Shown here: one piece after another, positions 18,526 to 27,901 of the stretch | How positions within the stretch are numbered: position 1 is the stretch's first letter | Layout of the letters: the number at the start of each line of letters is the position of its first letter | Assembly: GCF_008807375.1 (NCBI RefSeq) | Contig: NZ_CP043311.1 | Coordinates: 462,501 to 526,500, forward strand | Direction of reading: 5' to 3' | Length of the DNA stretch: 64,000 bases | Origin: Pseudomonas lalkuanensis | GTDB lineage: Bacteria; Pseudomonadota; Gammaproteobacteria; Pseudomonadales; Pseudomonadaceae | The notes under the pieces: model-generated | The model's database searches: none | Told to the model about the DNA's origin: nothing | The model's input: the letters and a program-made list of their open reading frames with translations, nothing else | Program-made: the position numbers and the translations under genes

Positions 18526-20456
18526 AGTTGATAACGTAGCGCCAGGCTCGATTGCAGGCGCTGGGCCTGACGGAAGGACTCGCGCAGGATGCGCCGGTCC
18601 AGGTGGTTGAGGGTATCCGGGTCGAGCCGGTTGGAGTAGGGCAGGCCTTGCCGTGCCTGATGCTGGTGCTGCTGCATGCGGGTGAGCTGGATGAAGTGGT
18701 AGGCCTCCTCATAGGCCGCGCCATCCAGCGCATCCACCACGTCCCGTTCCACCAGCTGGCGCAGGCGTTCCAGGGTGCCGCAGGCCTTGATGCCGTGGGC
18801 CAGGGCGAGCAAGCGGGCGCCGTCGACGAAGGGCGTCAGGCCCTGCACCTTGAGGTCGAGGGTGTCTTTCTCGGCACCCTTGCGGGCTACCACGAAATCG
18901 CGGAAACGCCCCACCGGCGGGCGCTGGCGCAGGGCGTTGTCGGCCAGCATGCGCTGGAACAGGCTGTTGTCGGCGACCAGGACCAGCAGTTCCCTTTGCA
19001 GCGCATCGCAGCCCTCGGTAGGCCCCCAGACGGCGCGCAGGTCAAAGTAGATGGAGGAGCCCAGCAGGTTCTCCGGCGTCGCCTCGCGGACGAAGGTGGC
19101 GAAGCGTCGGCTCCATTCGCTGCGCGACAGGCAGAGCTCCGGGTTGCCGGCCATGATGCCGCCCTTGCACAGCTCGAAGCCGCATTGCGCCAGGTGCTGG
19201 TTGATGCGTTCGGCCAGCGGCAGCAGGCGTCCGCGAATGGCGGCGGCTTCCACGGCGTCGGATGCCTCGAAGAGGATGCCGTTGTCCTGGTCGGTGTGCA
19301 GGGTCTGCTCGCAGCGTCCCTCGCTGCCGAAGCAGAGCCAGGTGAACGGGATGCCCGGATCGCCCATTTCTTCGAGGGTCAACTCGATCACCCGGCACAC
19401 GGTGTGGTCGTTGAGCAGGGTGATGATGCGGGTGATCTGGGTGGAACTGGCGCCGTGGGCCAGCATGCTGTCCACCAGGCGCTGGATCTCGTCGCGCAGG
19501 GCGGCCAGGGTTTCGACCCGCCCGGCATGGCGGATGGTGCGCGCCAGATGCACCAGGTCCACCCGCTGCAGGGAAAACAGGTCACGTTCGGACACCACGC
19601 CCACCAGGCGCGCGCTGTCGACCACACAGACGTGGGCGATGTGCCGTTCGGTCATGGCCAGGGCGGCATCGAAGGCACTGGCTTCCGGCGGCAGGTGGAA
19701 GGGCGCCTGGGTCATGACGTCGGCAATGGGCTGGACAAGGTCGGCGCTGGCGTCGGCGATCACCCGGCGCAGGTCACGCAGAGTGAAAATGCCCTGCGGC
19801 CGCTGGCTGGCGTCGACGATGACGATGCTGCCCACCTGTTGCTCGTGCATCAGCCGCACCGCGTCGCGCAACGGCAGCTCCGGCTGGCAGGAGATCGGTT
19901 GGCGCACTGCCAGTTCGCCCAGGCGGGTATCCAGGGAGTACTGGGCGCCCAGGGTTTCCACGGCACGTAATTGCACCTGCTGGTTGACCTGGTCGAGCAG
20001 GCTGCTGACCCCGCGCAGGGCGAAGTCGCGGAAGGGATTGGAAAGGGCGAAGAGCTTGACGAAGGCGGTCTTGCCCAGCAGCAGGCAAAAGGTGTCTTCG
20101 CCGGCCAGGTGCTCGGTACGGGTGGCCCGTTCGCCCAGCAGCGCGGCCAGGGGGAAGCACTCGCCGCTGGCGATTTCGAAGGTGGTTTCGGTGCCACGCC
20201 GTGCCGAGTGTGGGCGCTCGCCTACCACCCGGCCCTGCTTGACGATATAGAAGTGCTCCACCGGCCCGTCCTGGGGCTTGATGATGGATTCGCCGGCGGC
20301 ATAGAAACGCAGCAGGCAATGCTCGACGAGGAAAGCGAGGTGGGCGCTTTCCATCTGGTTGAAGGGCGGGTACTTCTGCAGGAACTCCATGGTGCCCTGG
20401 ATGTTCTGCATGACCGCCTGCTTGCCGGCCTGGGCGAAGGCGTCTGACTTGGTCAT
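18522..20456 (-). CDS. cNMP-binding/CBS/DUF294 nucleotidyltransferase-like signalling protein
   Basis: A 644-residue cytosolic protein. It has a cyclic-nucleotide-binding-like domain (about 15-140), two CBS motifs (about 185-300) and a DUF294 nucleotidyltransferase fold with FGSEGR and TDQDN (about 376-392), then a C-terminal helical domain. ATG 20456 (MTKSDAF) is preferred; two possible starts within 57 bases upstream have no ribosome site. The architecture is that of GlnD-related regulators of unknown target. In other Pseudomonas the pair with the exonuclease lies near acetate permease (memory), which is not the case here. Confidence 0.85.
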   Translation of the reverse strand: MTKSDAFAQAGKQAVMQNIQGTMEFLQKYPPFNQMESAHLAFLVEHCLLRFYAAGESIIKPQDGPVEHFYIVKQGRVVGERPHSARRGTETTFEIASGECFPLAALLGERATRTEHLAGEDTFCLLLGKTAFVKLFALSNPFRDFALRGVSSLLDQVNQQVQLRAVETLGAQYSLDTRLGELAVRQPISCQPELPLRDAVRLMHEQQVGSIVIVDASQRPQGIFTLRDLRRVIADASADLVQPIADVMTQAPFHLPPEASAFDAALAMTERHIAHVCVVDSARLVGVVSERDLFSLQRVDLVHLARTIRHAGRVETLAALRDEIQRLVDSMLAHGASSTQITRIITLLNDHTVCRVIELTLEEMGDPGIPFTWLCFGSEGRCEQTLHTDQDNGILFEASDAVEAAAIRGRLLPLAERINQHLAQCGFELCKGGIMAGNPELCLSRSEWSRRFATFVREATPENLLGSSIYFDLRAVWGPTEGCDALQRELLVLVADNSLFQRMLADNALRQRPPVGRFRDFVVARKGAEKDTLDLKVQGLTPFVDGARLLALAHGIKACGTLERLRQLVERDVVDALDGAAYEEAYHFIQLTRMQQHQHQARQGLPYSNRLDPDTLNHLDRRILRESFRQAQRLQSSLALRYQL

Positions 20457-20705
20457 CTTACTGCCCGTCGTTCTTGTTAGAAGAGCCATGCTGCGCGCGG
20501 CGGCAGGGGACACAAATTGGACGTAAGTCTAAGGGCTGGCGCGCAGGTCGTCGGAAATCCTGATAGGACGCTACCGTTCGGCGGGTGCTGCAATCTGCAT
20601 GGGAACTTGCTTGCATTTTGCCTATCCGACCAGCGTACCCCGTGCTACAGCTAAGTAGTGAGGGGAGTTGGGCCTGCTAGGGAAGGCCCCTTCGAGGACG
20701 ACCCC

Positions 20706-21233
20706 ATGAGTTACGGTGATTTGCTGAGTGAAGCCGAGCTGCAAGCGCTTGATGAGATCATGCGCGTGCCCAGTGCACCACCCAGTGTTCTGTTGGTAGA
20801 CGACGATGAAGTCGGGCGCGACGCCCTGGCCGATCAACTGGTGGCCCAGGGCATTCCCTGCATCACCGCTGACAGCGGCGAACAGGCGCTGGCGCTGCTG
20901 GTCACCCGTCCTTCCATCGGCCTGATGATCACCGAACTCCACATGCAAAGCGGCAGCGGCCTGGAACTGGTGCGCCAGGTGCGCCAGTCGGCGCGGGCGA
21001 GCCTGCCGGTCATCATCGTTTCCGGCGACGCCGACGTGCAGGACGCCATCGAGGCCATGCACATGAAGGTGGTGGACTTCCTGCTCAAACCGGTGGACAT
21101 GAGCCGTCTCGCCAATCTGGTGCGCAACGAACTGGGCACCCCACCCGCGCCCAAGGCTCCTCCAACCGAGGTGCGACCCAGGCCGGCGAAAGCGAAAGCC
21201 AAAGCGAAGGTCATCGCGCTGAAGAGCGCTTGA
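20706..21233 (+). CDS. Receiver-domain protein with Glu at the phosphoacceptor position
   Basis: A 175-residue protein. It has an N-terminal tail of about 27 residues, one receiver domain (28-145) and a Lys/Ala-rich C-terminal tail with alternating KAKAKAK. The acidic pair (VDDDE, 32-34), Ser106 (IIVSGD) and Lys128 (LLKPVD) are kept. The phosphoacceptor position in MITELHMQSGSG is Glu77 instead of Asp. Glu can mimic phospho-Asp in some receivers. No DNA-binding domain is present. The basic tail might bind nucleic acid or a membrane; that is speculation. ATG 20706 follows GAGGACG. Confidence 0.85.
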   Translation: MSYGDLLSEAELQALDEIMRVPSAPPSVLLVDDDEVGRDALADQLVAQGIPCITADSGEQALALLVTRPSIGLMITELHMQSGSGLELVRQVRQSARASLPVIIVSGDADVQDAIEAMHMKVVDFLLKPVDMSRLANLVRNELGTPPAPKAPPTEVRPRPAKAKAKAKVIALKSA

Positions 21234-21235
21234 AG

Positions 21236-21262
21236 AAACCGCCAGGGACAGGCGGTTTTTTT
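21236..21262 (+). terminator. Terminator after the receiver gene
   Basis: AAACCGCC pairs with GGCGGTTT around the loop AGGGACA, followed by further T residues (to 21262). It sits just past the stop at 21233. Confidence 0.9.
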
Positions 21263-21284
21263 ATGCCTGTCCCCGGGGTGTGTT

Positions 21285-22805
21285 TCAGTGATGGACGCTG
21301 TCGACGGCTATCCCTTCGCCGTCCACGTCGTGGTATTCGGCACGGCGGTCGGCGATGGCGCAGTAGATCAGCCCGGCCAGGCCCGCACCGAAGAACCAGG
21401 AGAAGGCCGACAGGGATTCGAAGGCGGGCAGTAGTGCCAGCAGGGTGGAAATCAGCGCCGCCGGCACGAAGGCGACCAGGGCCCGCGGGTTCACGCCACG
21501 GTGATAGTGGTAGGCCGCCTCGCGGCTTTCCGAGTACAGCTCCGGCAGGTTCACCCGGCCGCGGCGCAGCAGGTAGTAGTCGACGATCATGATCCCGTAG
21601 AGCGGGCCGAGCAGCGCACCAAGGCCGCCGAGGAAATAAACGATCACGCCGGGGCTGTTGTAGAGGTGCCAGGGCAGGATCAGCACGGCGATGGTGGCGC
21701 TGAGCAGGCCGGCGCGGCGGAAGTTGAGCGCACGGGGTGCGAGGTTGGTCAGCACGTAGGCCGGCGCGACGAAATTGGCCATGATGTTCACCGCCACGGT
21801 GACGATCAGGAAGGCCAGGCAGGCCAGCACCAGGCCGAGGGTGTCGGGGATGCTGGCGACGATCTCGGTCGGGCTCTTCACCAGTTTTCCGTCGATGCTG
21901 AATTGCGCCCCGGCCAGCACCACGGCGATCAGCGCGAAGCCGAGCATGTTCACCGGCAGGCCCCAGAAGTTGCCCACGCTGATGGTGCGGCGGTCGGGGC
22001 AGTTACGGGTGAAGTCGCAGAAGTTGAGGATCATGGTGCCGTACAGCGAGACCCACAGCGCCGCTGCGCCCAGCACTTTCAGCCACATGGTCGAGCCGGT
22101 GTAGCCTTCGCCGGTGGACCAGGTGATGGAGAAGCCGCTGCGCTGATACATCCAGCCGGCGAGTGCGGCGAAGGTCAGCAGGATCACCGGGCCGGCGAAG
22201 GATTCGTAGCGACGCACCATCTCCATGCCGTAGGCGAAGATCACCAGTTGCACGCACCAGATGCCGAGGAAGGTGATCCAGCCGAGGGTGGACAGGCCGA
22301 GCAGGGAGTCCTGGTCGTAGGCGGCGAGGGAGGGGAACACGGCCGTCAGCAGCACGCGCAGGACCACCGAGGCGAGGTAGGTCTGGATGCCGAACCAGGC
22401 AATGGCGATCACCGCGCGGATCAGCGCCGGGATCTGCGCGCCGTGGATGCCGAAGCTGATGCGGCACATCACCGGGTAGGGCAGGCCGGTCTTCTGCCCC
22501 ATGTAGCCGGACAGGTTCATCAGGCCGTAGATCAGCAGCGCGCCGAGGGCGAACGCGGCGAGGATCTGCGCGCCGCTCATTCCCAGTGCGAACAGGCCGA
22601 TGGCGAAGGAGTAGTTGGCGATGTTGTGCACATCGTTGGTCCACAGCGCAAAGAGGCTGTAGCGCCCCCAGCTGCGGCCTTGTGCCTTGGTCGGTGCGAG
22701 GTCGGCGCTGTACAGGCGCGGGCTCAGGGGCACTTCAGCGGGAGCGACCGCATCCGCGGGTGGGGAGTCGAGCTGGGTAACGCCGGGGAGTGGGGTGGGC
22801 GCCAT
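21285..22805 (-). CDS. NCS1-family nucleobase/hydantoin permease
   Basis: A secondary transporter of the inner membrane, 506 residues with about 12 helices. The N-terminal WTNDVHNIANYSFAIGLF and the PYPVMCRISFGIHGAQIPAL region are NCS1 signatures. The family takes up uracil, allantoin, hydantoins, cytosine or thiamine precursors; the substrate here cannot be read from sequence, and no catabolic genes lie beside it. The long intergenic region upstream holds AT-rich repeated motifs. Confidence 0.88.
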   Translation of the reverse strand: MAPTPLPGVTQLDSPPADAVAPAEVPLSPRLYSADLAPTKAQGRSWGRYSLFALWTNDVHNIANYSFAIGLFALGMSGAQILAAFALGALLIYGLMNLSGYMGQKTGLPYPVMCRISFGIHGAQIPALIRAVIAIAWFGIQTYLASVVLRVLLTAVFPSLAAYDQDSLLGLSTLGWITFLGIWCVQLVIFAYGMEMVRRYESFAGPVILLTFAALAGWMYQRSGFSITWSTGEGYTGSTMWLKVLGAAALWVSLYGTMILNFCDFTRNCPDRRTISVGNFWGLPVNMLGFALIAVVLAGAQFSIDGKLVKSPTEIVASIPDTLGLVLACLAFLIVTVAVNIMANFVAPAYVLTNLAPRALNFRRAGLLSATIAVLILPWHLYNSPGVIVYFLGGLGALLGPLYGIMIVDYYLLRRGRVNLPELYSESREAAYHYHRGVNPRALVAFVPAALISTLLALLPAFESLSAFSWFFGAGLAGLIYCAIADRRAEYHDVDGEGIAVDSVHH

Positions 22806-23103
22806 TGGGCCTCCGTGATCTGGTGTGCACTGTTTTTGTATTTTTTGTATGCAAGCCAGTTTCGTGCCACCCGCTGGAGTCGGCAGTCATGGCGCCGATT
22901 TCAGGTCTTTCGTGCACCATAAGAGTTCATCTCAAGCCCAGTCCTGGCGCGCTCTTCATCCGGTCATCGGAAATTAGTCCTTGTATTTCATTGACTTAAT
23001 AGTCAGCTTTGCGCGCGCTCTGTTGAACGTGGGGAATGGGATCTTTGTACACAATTTTTGTATGCAGGCGTTACGTCGACGCCCGCCCGGCTTTTCTGCA
23101 GGC
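22806..23103. other. Non-coding upstream region of the NCS1 permease gene
   Basis: No gene is seen. The 12-mer TTTTTGTATGCA occurs at 22842-22853 and again at 23055-23066, both in the same orientation. TTTGTA lies just left of each copy. The right copy is preceded by TTGTACACAA, nearly palindromic and similar to GntR-type operators. These may control the permease. Confidence 0.5.
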
Positions 23104-23132
23104 AATAAAAAACCGCCCCGAAGGGCGGCTTT
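23104..23132 (-). terminator. Terminator of glcB
   Basis: On the minus strand, GCCGCCC-TTCG-GGGCGG is followed by TTTTTTATT. The stem is CCGCCC at 23113-23118 with GGGCGG at 23123-23128. It lies directly after the glcB stop. Confidence 0.9.
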
Positions 23133-23145
23133 TCAGGGGCAGGTC

Positions 23146-25323
23146 TTAGAGACCGTTCTTCGCCTTGTACTCGCGGCGACGACGGTGCAGGACCGGCTCG
23201 GTGTAGCCGTTGGGCTGCTTGGTGCCTTCCACTACCAGTTCCAGCGCGGCCTGGAAGGCCACGTTGTCGGCAAAGTTCGGCGCCATCGGACGGTACAGCG
23301 GGTCGCTGGCGTTCTGGCGGTCGACCACAGAGGCCATGCGCTCCAGGCTCTCGACGATCTGCGCCTGGGTGACCACGCCGTGACGCAGCCAGTTGGCCAG
23401 CAGCTGGCTGGAGATACGCAGTGTGGCGCGGTCTTCCATCAGGCCGACATCGTTGATGTCCGGCACCTTGGAGCAACCGACGCCCTGGTCGATCCAGCGC
23501 ACGACATAACCGAGGATGCCCTGGGCGTTGTTGTCCAGTTCGTTCTGGATCTCTTCCGCGCTCCAGTTGGTGTTCGGCGCCAGCGGAATGGTCAGGATGT
23601 CGTCCACCGAAGCCGGGGTACGCTTGGCCAGTTCGGCCTGACGGGCGAACACGTCGACCTTGTGGTAGTGCAGCGCATGCAGGGTGGCGGCGGTCGGCGA
23701 CGGTACCCAAGCGGTGTTGGCGCCGGCCAGGGGGTGGCCGATCTTCTGCTCGAGCATGGCGCCCATCAGGTCCGGCATGGCCCACATGCCCTTGCCGATC
23801 TGCGCCTTGCCCTGCAGGCCGGTGGCCAGGCCGATGTCGACGTTGTTGTTCTCGTAGGCGCCGATCCACTTCTCGGACTTCATGGCGCCCTTGCGCACCA
23901 TGGCGCCGGCTTCCATCGAGGTGTGGATTTCGTCACCGGTGCGGTCGAGGAAGCCGGTGTTGATGAATACCACGCGCTCGGCGGCAGCCTTGATGCAGGC
24001 CTTGAGGTTGACGGTGGTGCGGCGCTCCTCGTCCATGATGCCGACCTTCATGGTGTTGCGCGGCATGCCGAGGACGTCCTCAACGCGGCTGAAGATTTCG
24101 GTGGCGAAGGCCACTTCTTCCGGGCCGTGCATCTTCGGCTTCACGATGTACATGGAGCCGGTGCGGGTGTTCTTGCGGCTGGTGTTGCCCTTCAGGTTGT
24201 GCAGGGCGATCAGGCCGGTGAACAGGCCGTCCTGGATACCTTCCGGCACTTCGTTGCCAGCGGCGTCGAGGATGGCCGGGTTAGTCATCAGGTGACCGAC
24301 GTTGCGCACGAACAGCAGGGAGCGGCCGTGCAGGGTCAGCTCGGAGCCGTCGGCCTTGCTGTAGACGCGATCGGGATTCATGGTGCGGGTGAAGGTCTGG
24401 CCGCCCTTGCTGACGGATTCAGCCAGGTCGCCCTTCATCAGGCCGAGCCAGTTGCGGTAGACCACGACCTTGTCGTCGGCATCGACGGCGGCGACGGAGT
24501 CTTCGCAGTCCATGATGGTGGTCAGCGCGGATTCCATCAGCACGTCTTTCACGCCAGCGGCGTCGGTCTGGCCGATGGGGCTGGTCGGATCGATCTGGAT
24601 TTCGAAGTGCAGGCCGTTGTGCTTGAGCAGCACGGCGGCGGGCTTGGCGGCCTCGCCCTGGAAGGCGATGAACTGGGCGGCATTCTTCAGGCCGGCTTCG
24701 CTGCCATTCTTCAGGGTCACGGCCAGTTGGCCGTTCTTCACGGCGTAGGCGGTGGCGTCGACGTGGGAGGCGCCTTCCAGCGGCGCGGCTTCGTCGAGGA
24801 AGGTGCGGGCGAAGGCGATCACCTTGTCACCACGGACCTTGTTATAGCCCTTGCCCTTCTCGGCGCCGCCTTCTTCGCTGATGGCGTCGGTGCCATAGAG
24901 CGCATCGTAGAGCGAACCCCAGCGCGCGTTGGCGGCGTTAAGGGCGAAACGTGCGTTCATCACCGGCACGACCAGCTGCGGGCCGGCCATGGTGGCGATT
25001 TCTTCGTCGACGTTCTGGGTAGTAGCCTGGAAGTCGGCCGGTTCCGGCAGCAGGTAGCCGATCTCCTGGAGGAACGCCTTGTAGGCCACGGCGTCGTGGG
25101 CCTGGCCGGCACGTGCCTGGTGCCAGGCGTCGATCTTGGCCTGCAGTTCATCGCGTTTGGCGAGGAGGGCTTTGTTCTTCGGAGCCAGGTCATTGATGAC
25201 GGCTTCCACACCGGCCCAGAACTTCTCGGCCGCAATGCCGGTTCCGGGGATGGCTTCGTTGTTCACGAAGTCGAACAGGACTCTGGCGACCTGAAGGCCA
25301 CCGACTTGAACGCGCTCAGTCAT
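23146..25323 (-). CDS. glcB: Malate synthase G
   Basis: Condenses glyoxylate with acetyl-CoA to malate in the glyoxylate cycle and in glycolate use. The protein has 725 residues, the standard length of isoform G. Family stretches are present: [52 protein letters not shown] and the C-terminal [14 protein letters not shown] 25323 (MTERVQVGG) was chosen over a start seven codons earlier because it matches the family N-terminus. Confidence 0.96.
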   Translation of the reverse strand: MTERVQVGGLQVARVLFDFVNNEAIPGTGIAAEKFWAGVEAVINDLAPKNKALLAKRDELQAKIDAWHQARAGQAHDAVAYKAFLQEIGYLLPEPADFQATTQNVDEEIATMAGPQLVVPVMNARFALNAANARWGSLYDALYGTDAISEEGGAEKGKGYNKVRGDKVIAFARTFLDEAAPLEGASHVDATAYAVKNGQLAVTLKNGSEAGLKNAAQFIAFQGEAAKPAAVLLKHNGLHFEIQIDPTSPIGQTDAAGVKDVLMESALTTIMDCEDSVAAVDADDKVVVYRNWLGLMKGDLAESVSKGGQTFTRTMNPDRVYSKADGSELTLHGRSLLFVRNVGHLMTNPAILDAAGNEVPEGIQDGLFTGLIALHNLKGNTSRKNTRTGSMYIVKPKMHGPEEVAFATEIFSRVEDVLGMPRNTMKVGIMDEERRTTVNLKACIKAAAERVVFINTGFLDRTGDEIHTSMEAGAMVRKGAMKSEKWIGAYENNNVDIGLATGLQGKAQIGKGMWAMPDLMGAMLEQKIGHPLAGANTAWVPSPTAATLHALHYHKVDVFARQAELAKRTPASVDDILTIPLAPNTNWSAEEIQNELDNNAQGILGYVVRWIDQGVGCSKVPDINDVGLMEDRATLRISSQLLANWLRHGVVTQAQIVESLERMASVVDRQNASDPLYRPMAPNFADNVAFQAALELVVEGTKQPNGYTEPVLHRRRREYKAKNGL

Positions 25324-25630
25324 TGCTTGCCTCACTCTGCTCAATATCCGCTCGGACCGGGGGTTTCCCTTCTTGTAGTCCGAAGCGCGGCATACTACAT
25401 GAAGCCGTCGTGAAAATCAGTGGGGTCGCGTCGCTATGCGACTAAAAGCTGGTTTACGGTCACAACGGCGGGCAGAATGTTCTCAAAAAACTGGCGTATT
25501 GTTCCAGTTAAATCTGAAAAATGTACACGATTTGTTTTTCAGAGAAACTGCGACAGGCCGTCGCATGCGGCTCCGCGCGGGTTTCCGGGGCTTTTCCTAT
25601 ACTCCTGCGAATTCGCCCCTGGAGCTGCCC
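25324..25630. other. Divergent promoter region between glcB and the GNAT gene
   Basis: No gene is seen. On the minus strand TAGTAT (near 25391-25396) could be a glcB -10. On the plus strand TATACT (near 25597) stands about 30 bases before the GNAT start. Neither has a convincing -35. Confidence 0.4.
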
Positions 25631-26077
25631 ATGCCTGTACATGCCGTCACGTTCAGCGATCTTGATGATCTGTCCCCACTTTTCGCCGGCTACCTGGAGT
25701 TCTATAAGGTCCCCCGGCCCCTGGCGGAAATCCGCGCCTTCCTCGAGCAGCGCCTGGATCGCGGCGACTCGACCCTGTTCATCGCCCATGACAGTGCAGG
25801 CACACCCCTGGGTTTTACCCAGCTTTATCCCTTTCTCTCGTCGCTGGCGCTGGCACCGGCCTGGTTGTTGAGCGATCTTTATGTAGTACCCGCCGCCCGG
25901 CGCCAGGGCGTCGGCGAAGACCTGATGAACGCCGCCCGCGCCCACGCCGAACGCACCGGCGCTTGCGGCATCCAGTTGGAAACCGCGAAGACCAACCTTG
26001 CCGGCCAGGCGCTGTACGAGCGACTGGGTTATGTGCGGGATGAGGTTTTCTTCACCTACTGGCTGAGCCTGGCCTGA
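25631..26077 (+). CDS. GNAT family N-acetyltransferase
   Basis: A 148-residue acetyl-CoA-dependent acyltransferase. The acetyl-CoA pyrophosphate loop RRQGVGEDLM (motif A) follows the beta strand LLSDLYVVPAA, and the end ALYERLGYVRDEVFFTYWL is typical. ATG 25631 follows GGAGCTGCCC; a longer frame upstream runs through promoter-like AT-rich DNA. The substrate is unknown. Confidence 0.9.
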   Translation: MPVHAVTFSDLDDLSPLFAGYLEFYKVPRPLAEIRAFLEQRLDRGDSTLFIAHDSAGTPLGFTQLYPFLSSLALAPAWLLSDLYVVPAARRQGVGEDLMNAARAHAERTGACGIQLETAKTNLAGQALYERLGYVRDEVFFTYWLSLA

Positions 26078-26114
26078 CGCCCGGCGCCGGTTGCCTACAG
26101 AGAAGGAGTCGAGC

Positions 26115-26633
26115 GTGGATCATCTGGTACTTACGGTCATCGCGGCGGACCAGCCCGGTCTGGTGGAACGCGTCGCGCAGTGCATCGCCGCCCACGGCGG
26201 CAACTGGCTGGAAAGCCGCATGTCACGCATGGCCGGGCAGTTCGCCGGCATCCTGCGGGTAGCGGTTCCGGCCGAGGGCTACGACGAACTGGTAGAGGGA
26301 CTGCAGGGCCTCAGCGCCCACGGCATCCGCGTGATGCTGGCGCAGAGCGGGATCGAGCCGGCCTGTACCTGGAAGCCGATCCTGCTGGATCTGGTGGGTA
26401 ACGATCGACCCGGCATCGTTCGCGACATCACGCGGCTGCTGGCGGAACTGGGGGTGAATCTGGAAAGCCTGGTCACAGAAGTGATGCCGGCGCCCATGAG
26501 CAGCGAGCCGCTGTTCCATGCCGAAGCGGTGCTGGCGGTTCCGCTGACCCTGTCGCTGGACGTGTTGCAGGCCAAGCTGGAGGGGCTGGCGGACGAGCTG
26601 ATGGTGGAGCTGAACCTGCATCAGGAGAAGTGA
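26115..26633 (+). CDS. GcvR-like double-ACT regulator
   Basis: A 172-residue protein with two ACT domains (about 1-75 and 90-165), the layout of glycine cleavage system repressor GcvR. It begins at GTG 26115, behind AAGGAG (26103-26108); no ATG fits. GcvR acts by binding GcvA in enterics (family knowledge). No gcv operon or GcvA partner is in this window, so its target is open. Confidence 0.82.
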   Translation: MDHLVLTVIAADQPGLVERVAQCIAAHGGNWLESRMSRMAGQFAGILRVAVPAEGYDELVEGLQGLSAHGIRVMLAQSGIEPACTWKPILLDLVGNDRPGIVRDITRLLAELGVNLESLVTEVMPAPMSSEPLFHAEAVLAVPLTLSLDVLQAKLEGLADELMVELNLHQEK

Positions 26634-26650
26634 CTCTTTCGCCGTGTTGT

Positions 26651-26692
26651 GAAGCCCAACGTGCCCGCTACAAGGGCCGCCGTTGGGCTTCG
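26651..26692. repeat. Inverted repeat after the GcvR-like gene
   Basis: GAAGCCCAACG (26651-26661) pairs with CGTTGGGCTTC (26681-26691). The downstream sequence CACCAACCTGCG resembles the soxG-purU element, so this is probably the same dispersed family. It may also terminate the converging transcripts. Confidence 0.7.
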
Positions 26693-26736
26693 CTGCGCCC
26701 TGACGGAACGCCGCCGCACCAACCTGCGGGAGCAGG

Positions 26737-27624
26737 TCAGGAATGGCGCCGCAGGGTGAGCCAGGCGTCGACGCTGTAGATGGCCAGGCCAACCCAGATG
26801 AAGGAGAAGGCCAGCAGCTTGCTCGGGTCGAAATGCTCGTCGAAGAGGAAGATCGCCTGAAGCATCACCAGGGTCGGCGCCAGGTACTGCAAGAAGCCGA
26901 GGGTGGTGTAAGGCAGGTTCCGCGCGGCGGCGTTGAAGCACACCAGCGGCACCAGCGTGATCGGGCCGGCGGCCATGAGCCAGAGGGCTTCGGGGCTGCT
27001 CCAGAAGCTGGCCTGCGCCGAGGCTGCACTCGGGTTCAGCAGTAGCCAGCCAACCGCCAGCGGCAGGAGCAACCAGGTTTCCACCACCAGGCCGGGCAGC
27101 GCCGCCACCGGCGCCTGTTTGCGGATCAGCCCATAGAAGCCGAAGGTCAGCGCCAGGGTGAGGGAGACCCAGGGCAGCGCGCCCACCTGCCAGATCTGCT
27201 GGGCCACGCCCACCGCTGCCAACAGTACCGCCAGCCACTGCAGCCGACGCAGGCGCTCGCCGAGAATCAGCATCCCCAGCAGCACATTCACCAGCGGGTT
27301 GATGTAGTAGCCGAGGCTCGCTTCGAGCATCCGCCCGTTGTTCACCGCCCAGACGTACACCAGCCAGTTGGCGGCGATGAGCATGCCACTGGCGGCCAGC
27401 ACGCCGAAGCGCTTGGGATTCTCCCGCAGTTCGCGGAACCAGCCGGGGTGCTTCCAGACCAGCAGTAGCGCAGCGCCGAACAGGGCGGACCAGATGGCCC
27501 GGTGGACGATGATTTCCAGCGCCGGAACGCTCTGGATGGCTTTGAAGTAGAGCGGAAAGAGTCCCCAGATAATGTAGGCGGAGAGCCCCAGGATGTACCC
27601 GCGGCGCGGGTCGGCGGTGGCCAT
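26737..27624 (-). CDS. rarD: RarD/EamA family permease
   Basis: A 10-helix inner-membrane protein of 295 residues in the drug/metabolite transporter superfamily. The N-terminus GYILGLSAYIIWGLFPLYFK and the internal APTLVMLQAIFLFDEHF are characteristic of RarD. The transported compound is unknown. Confidence 0.87.
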   Translation of the reverse strand: MATADPRRGYILGLSAYIIWGLFPLYFKAIQSVPALEIIVHRAIWSALFGAALLLVWKHPGWFRELRENPKRFGVLAASGMLIAANWLVYVWAVNNGRMLEASLGYYINPLVNVLLGMLILGERLRRLQWLAVLLAAVGVAQQIWQVGALPWVSLTLALTFGFYGLIRKQAPVAALPGLVVETWLLLPLAVGWLLLNPSAASAQASFWSSPEALWLMAAGPITLVPLVCFNAAARNLPYTTLGFLQYLAPTLVMLQAIFLFDEHFDPSKLLAFSFIWVGLAIYSVDAWLTLRRHS

Positions 27625-27780
27625 GAAGGTTCCTTGCTTAGGCAGCTAACGAGTGGTGCGACATTCTAGTTGGCGCCATCGGGGCTTGTCTGTGTGCTCA
27701 GGTTTTTTCCATGGGGATGGGCAAGCGGAAAGCGTAAGGGGTTCTTTACGCCTGCTCGCGAGGCGCGCCCGCTGCTCTTT

Positions 27781-27875
27781 TGTGGGGGCGATTTCAATCG
27801 CTGAGCGGACCACAGGTTCGCCCTGCGAGGTTTGGGGCGGCTGCGCAGCCCTTAGCGAATGAATTCGCCCCCACA
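27781..27875. repeat. REP-like inverted repeat
   Basis: TGTGGGGGCG (27781-27790) and CGCCCCCACA (27866-27875) are perfect inverted termini. Inside lie ATTTCAATCGCTGAGCG and TAGCGAATGAATTC. It belongs to the same family as 16671-16769. Confidence 0.88.
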
Positions 27876-27901
27876 ATGGAATGCAGAGAGGCCCCGACCG
27901 T

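Noticed and set aside
17653..18531. Plus-strand frame opposite the exonuclease gene
   Set aside because: The minus strand carries all the DEDDh motifs and the overlap with the DUF294 gene; the plus frame has none.
22981..25413. Open frame of 810 codons on the plus strand opposite glcB
   Set aside because: It runs through the glcB terminator and both ends of a certain gene; composition is that of an antisense reading.
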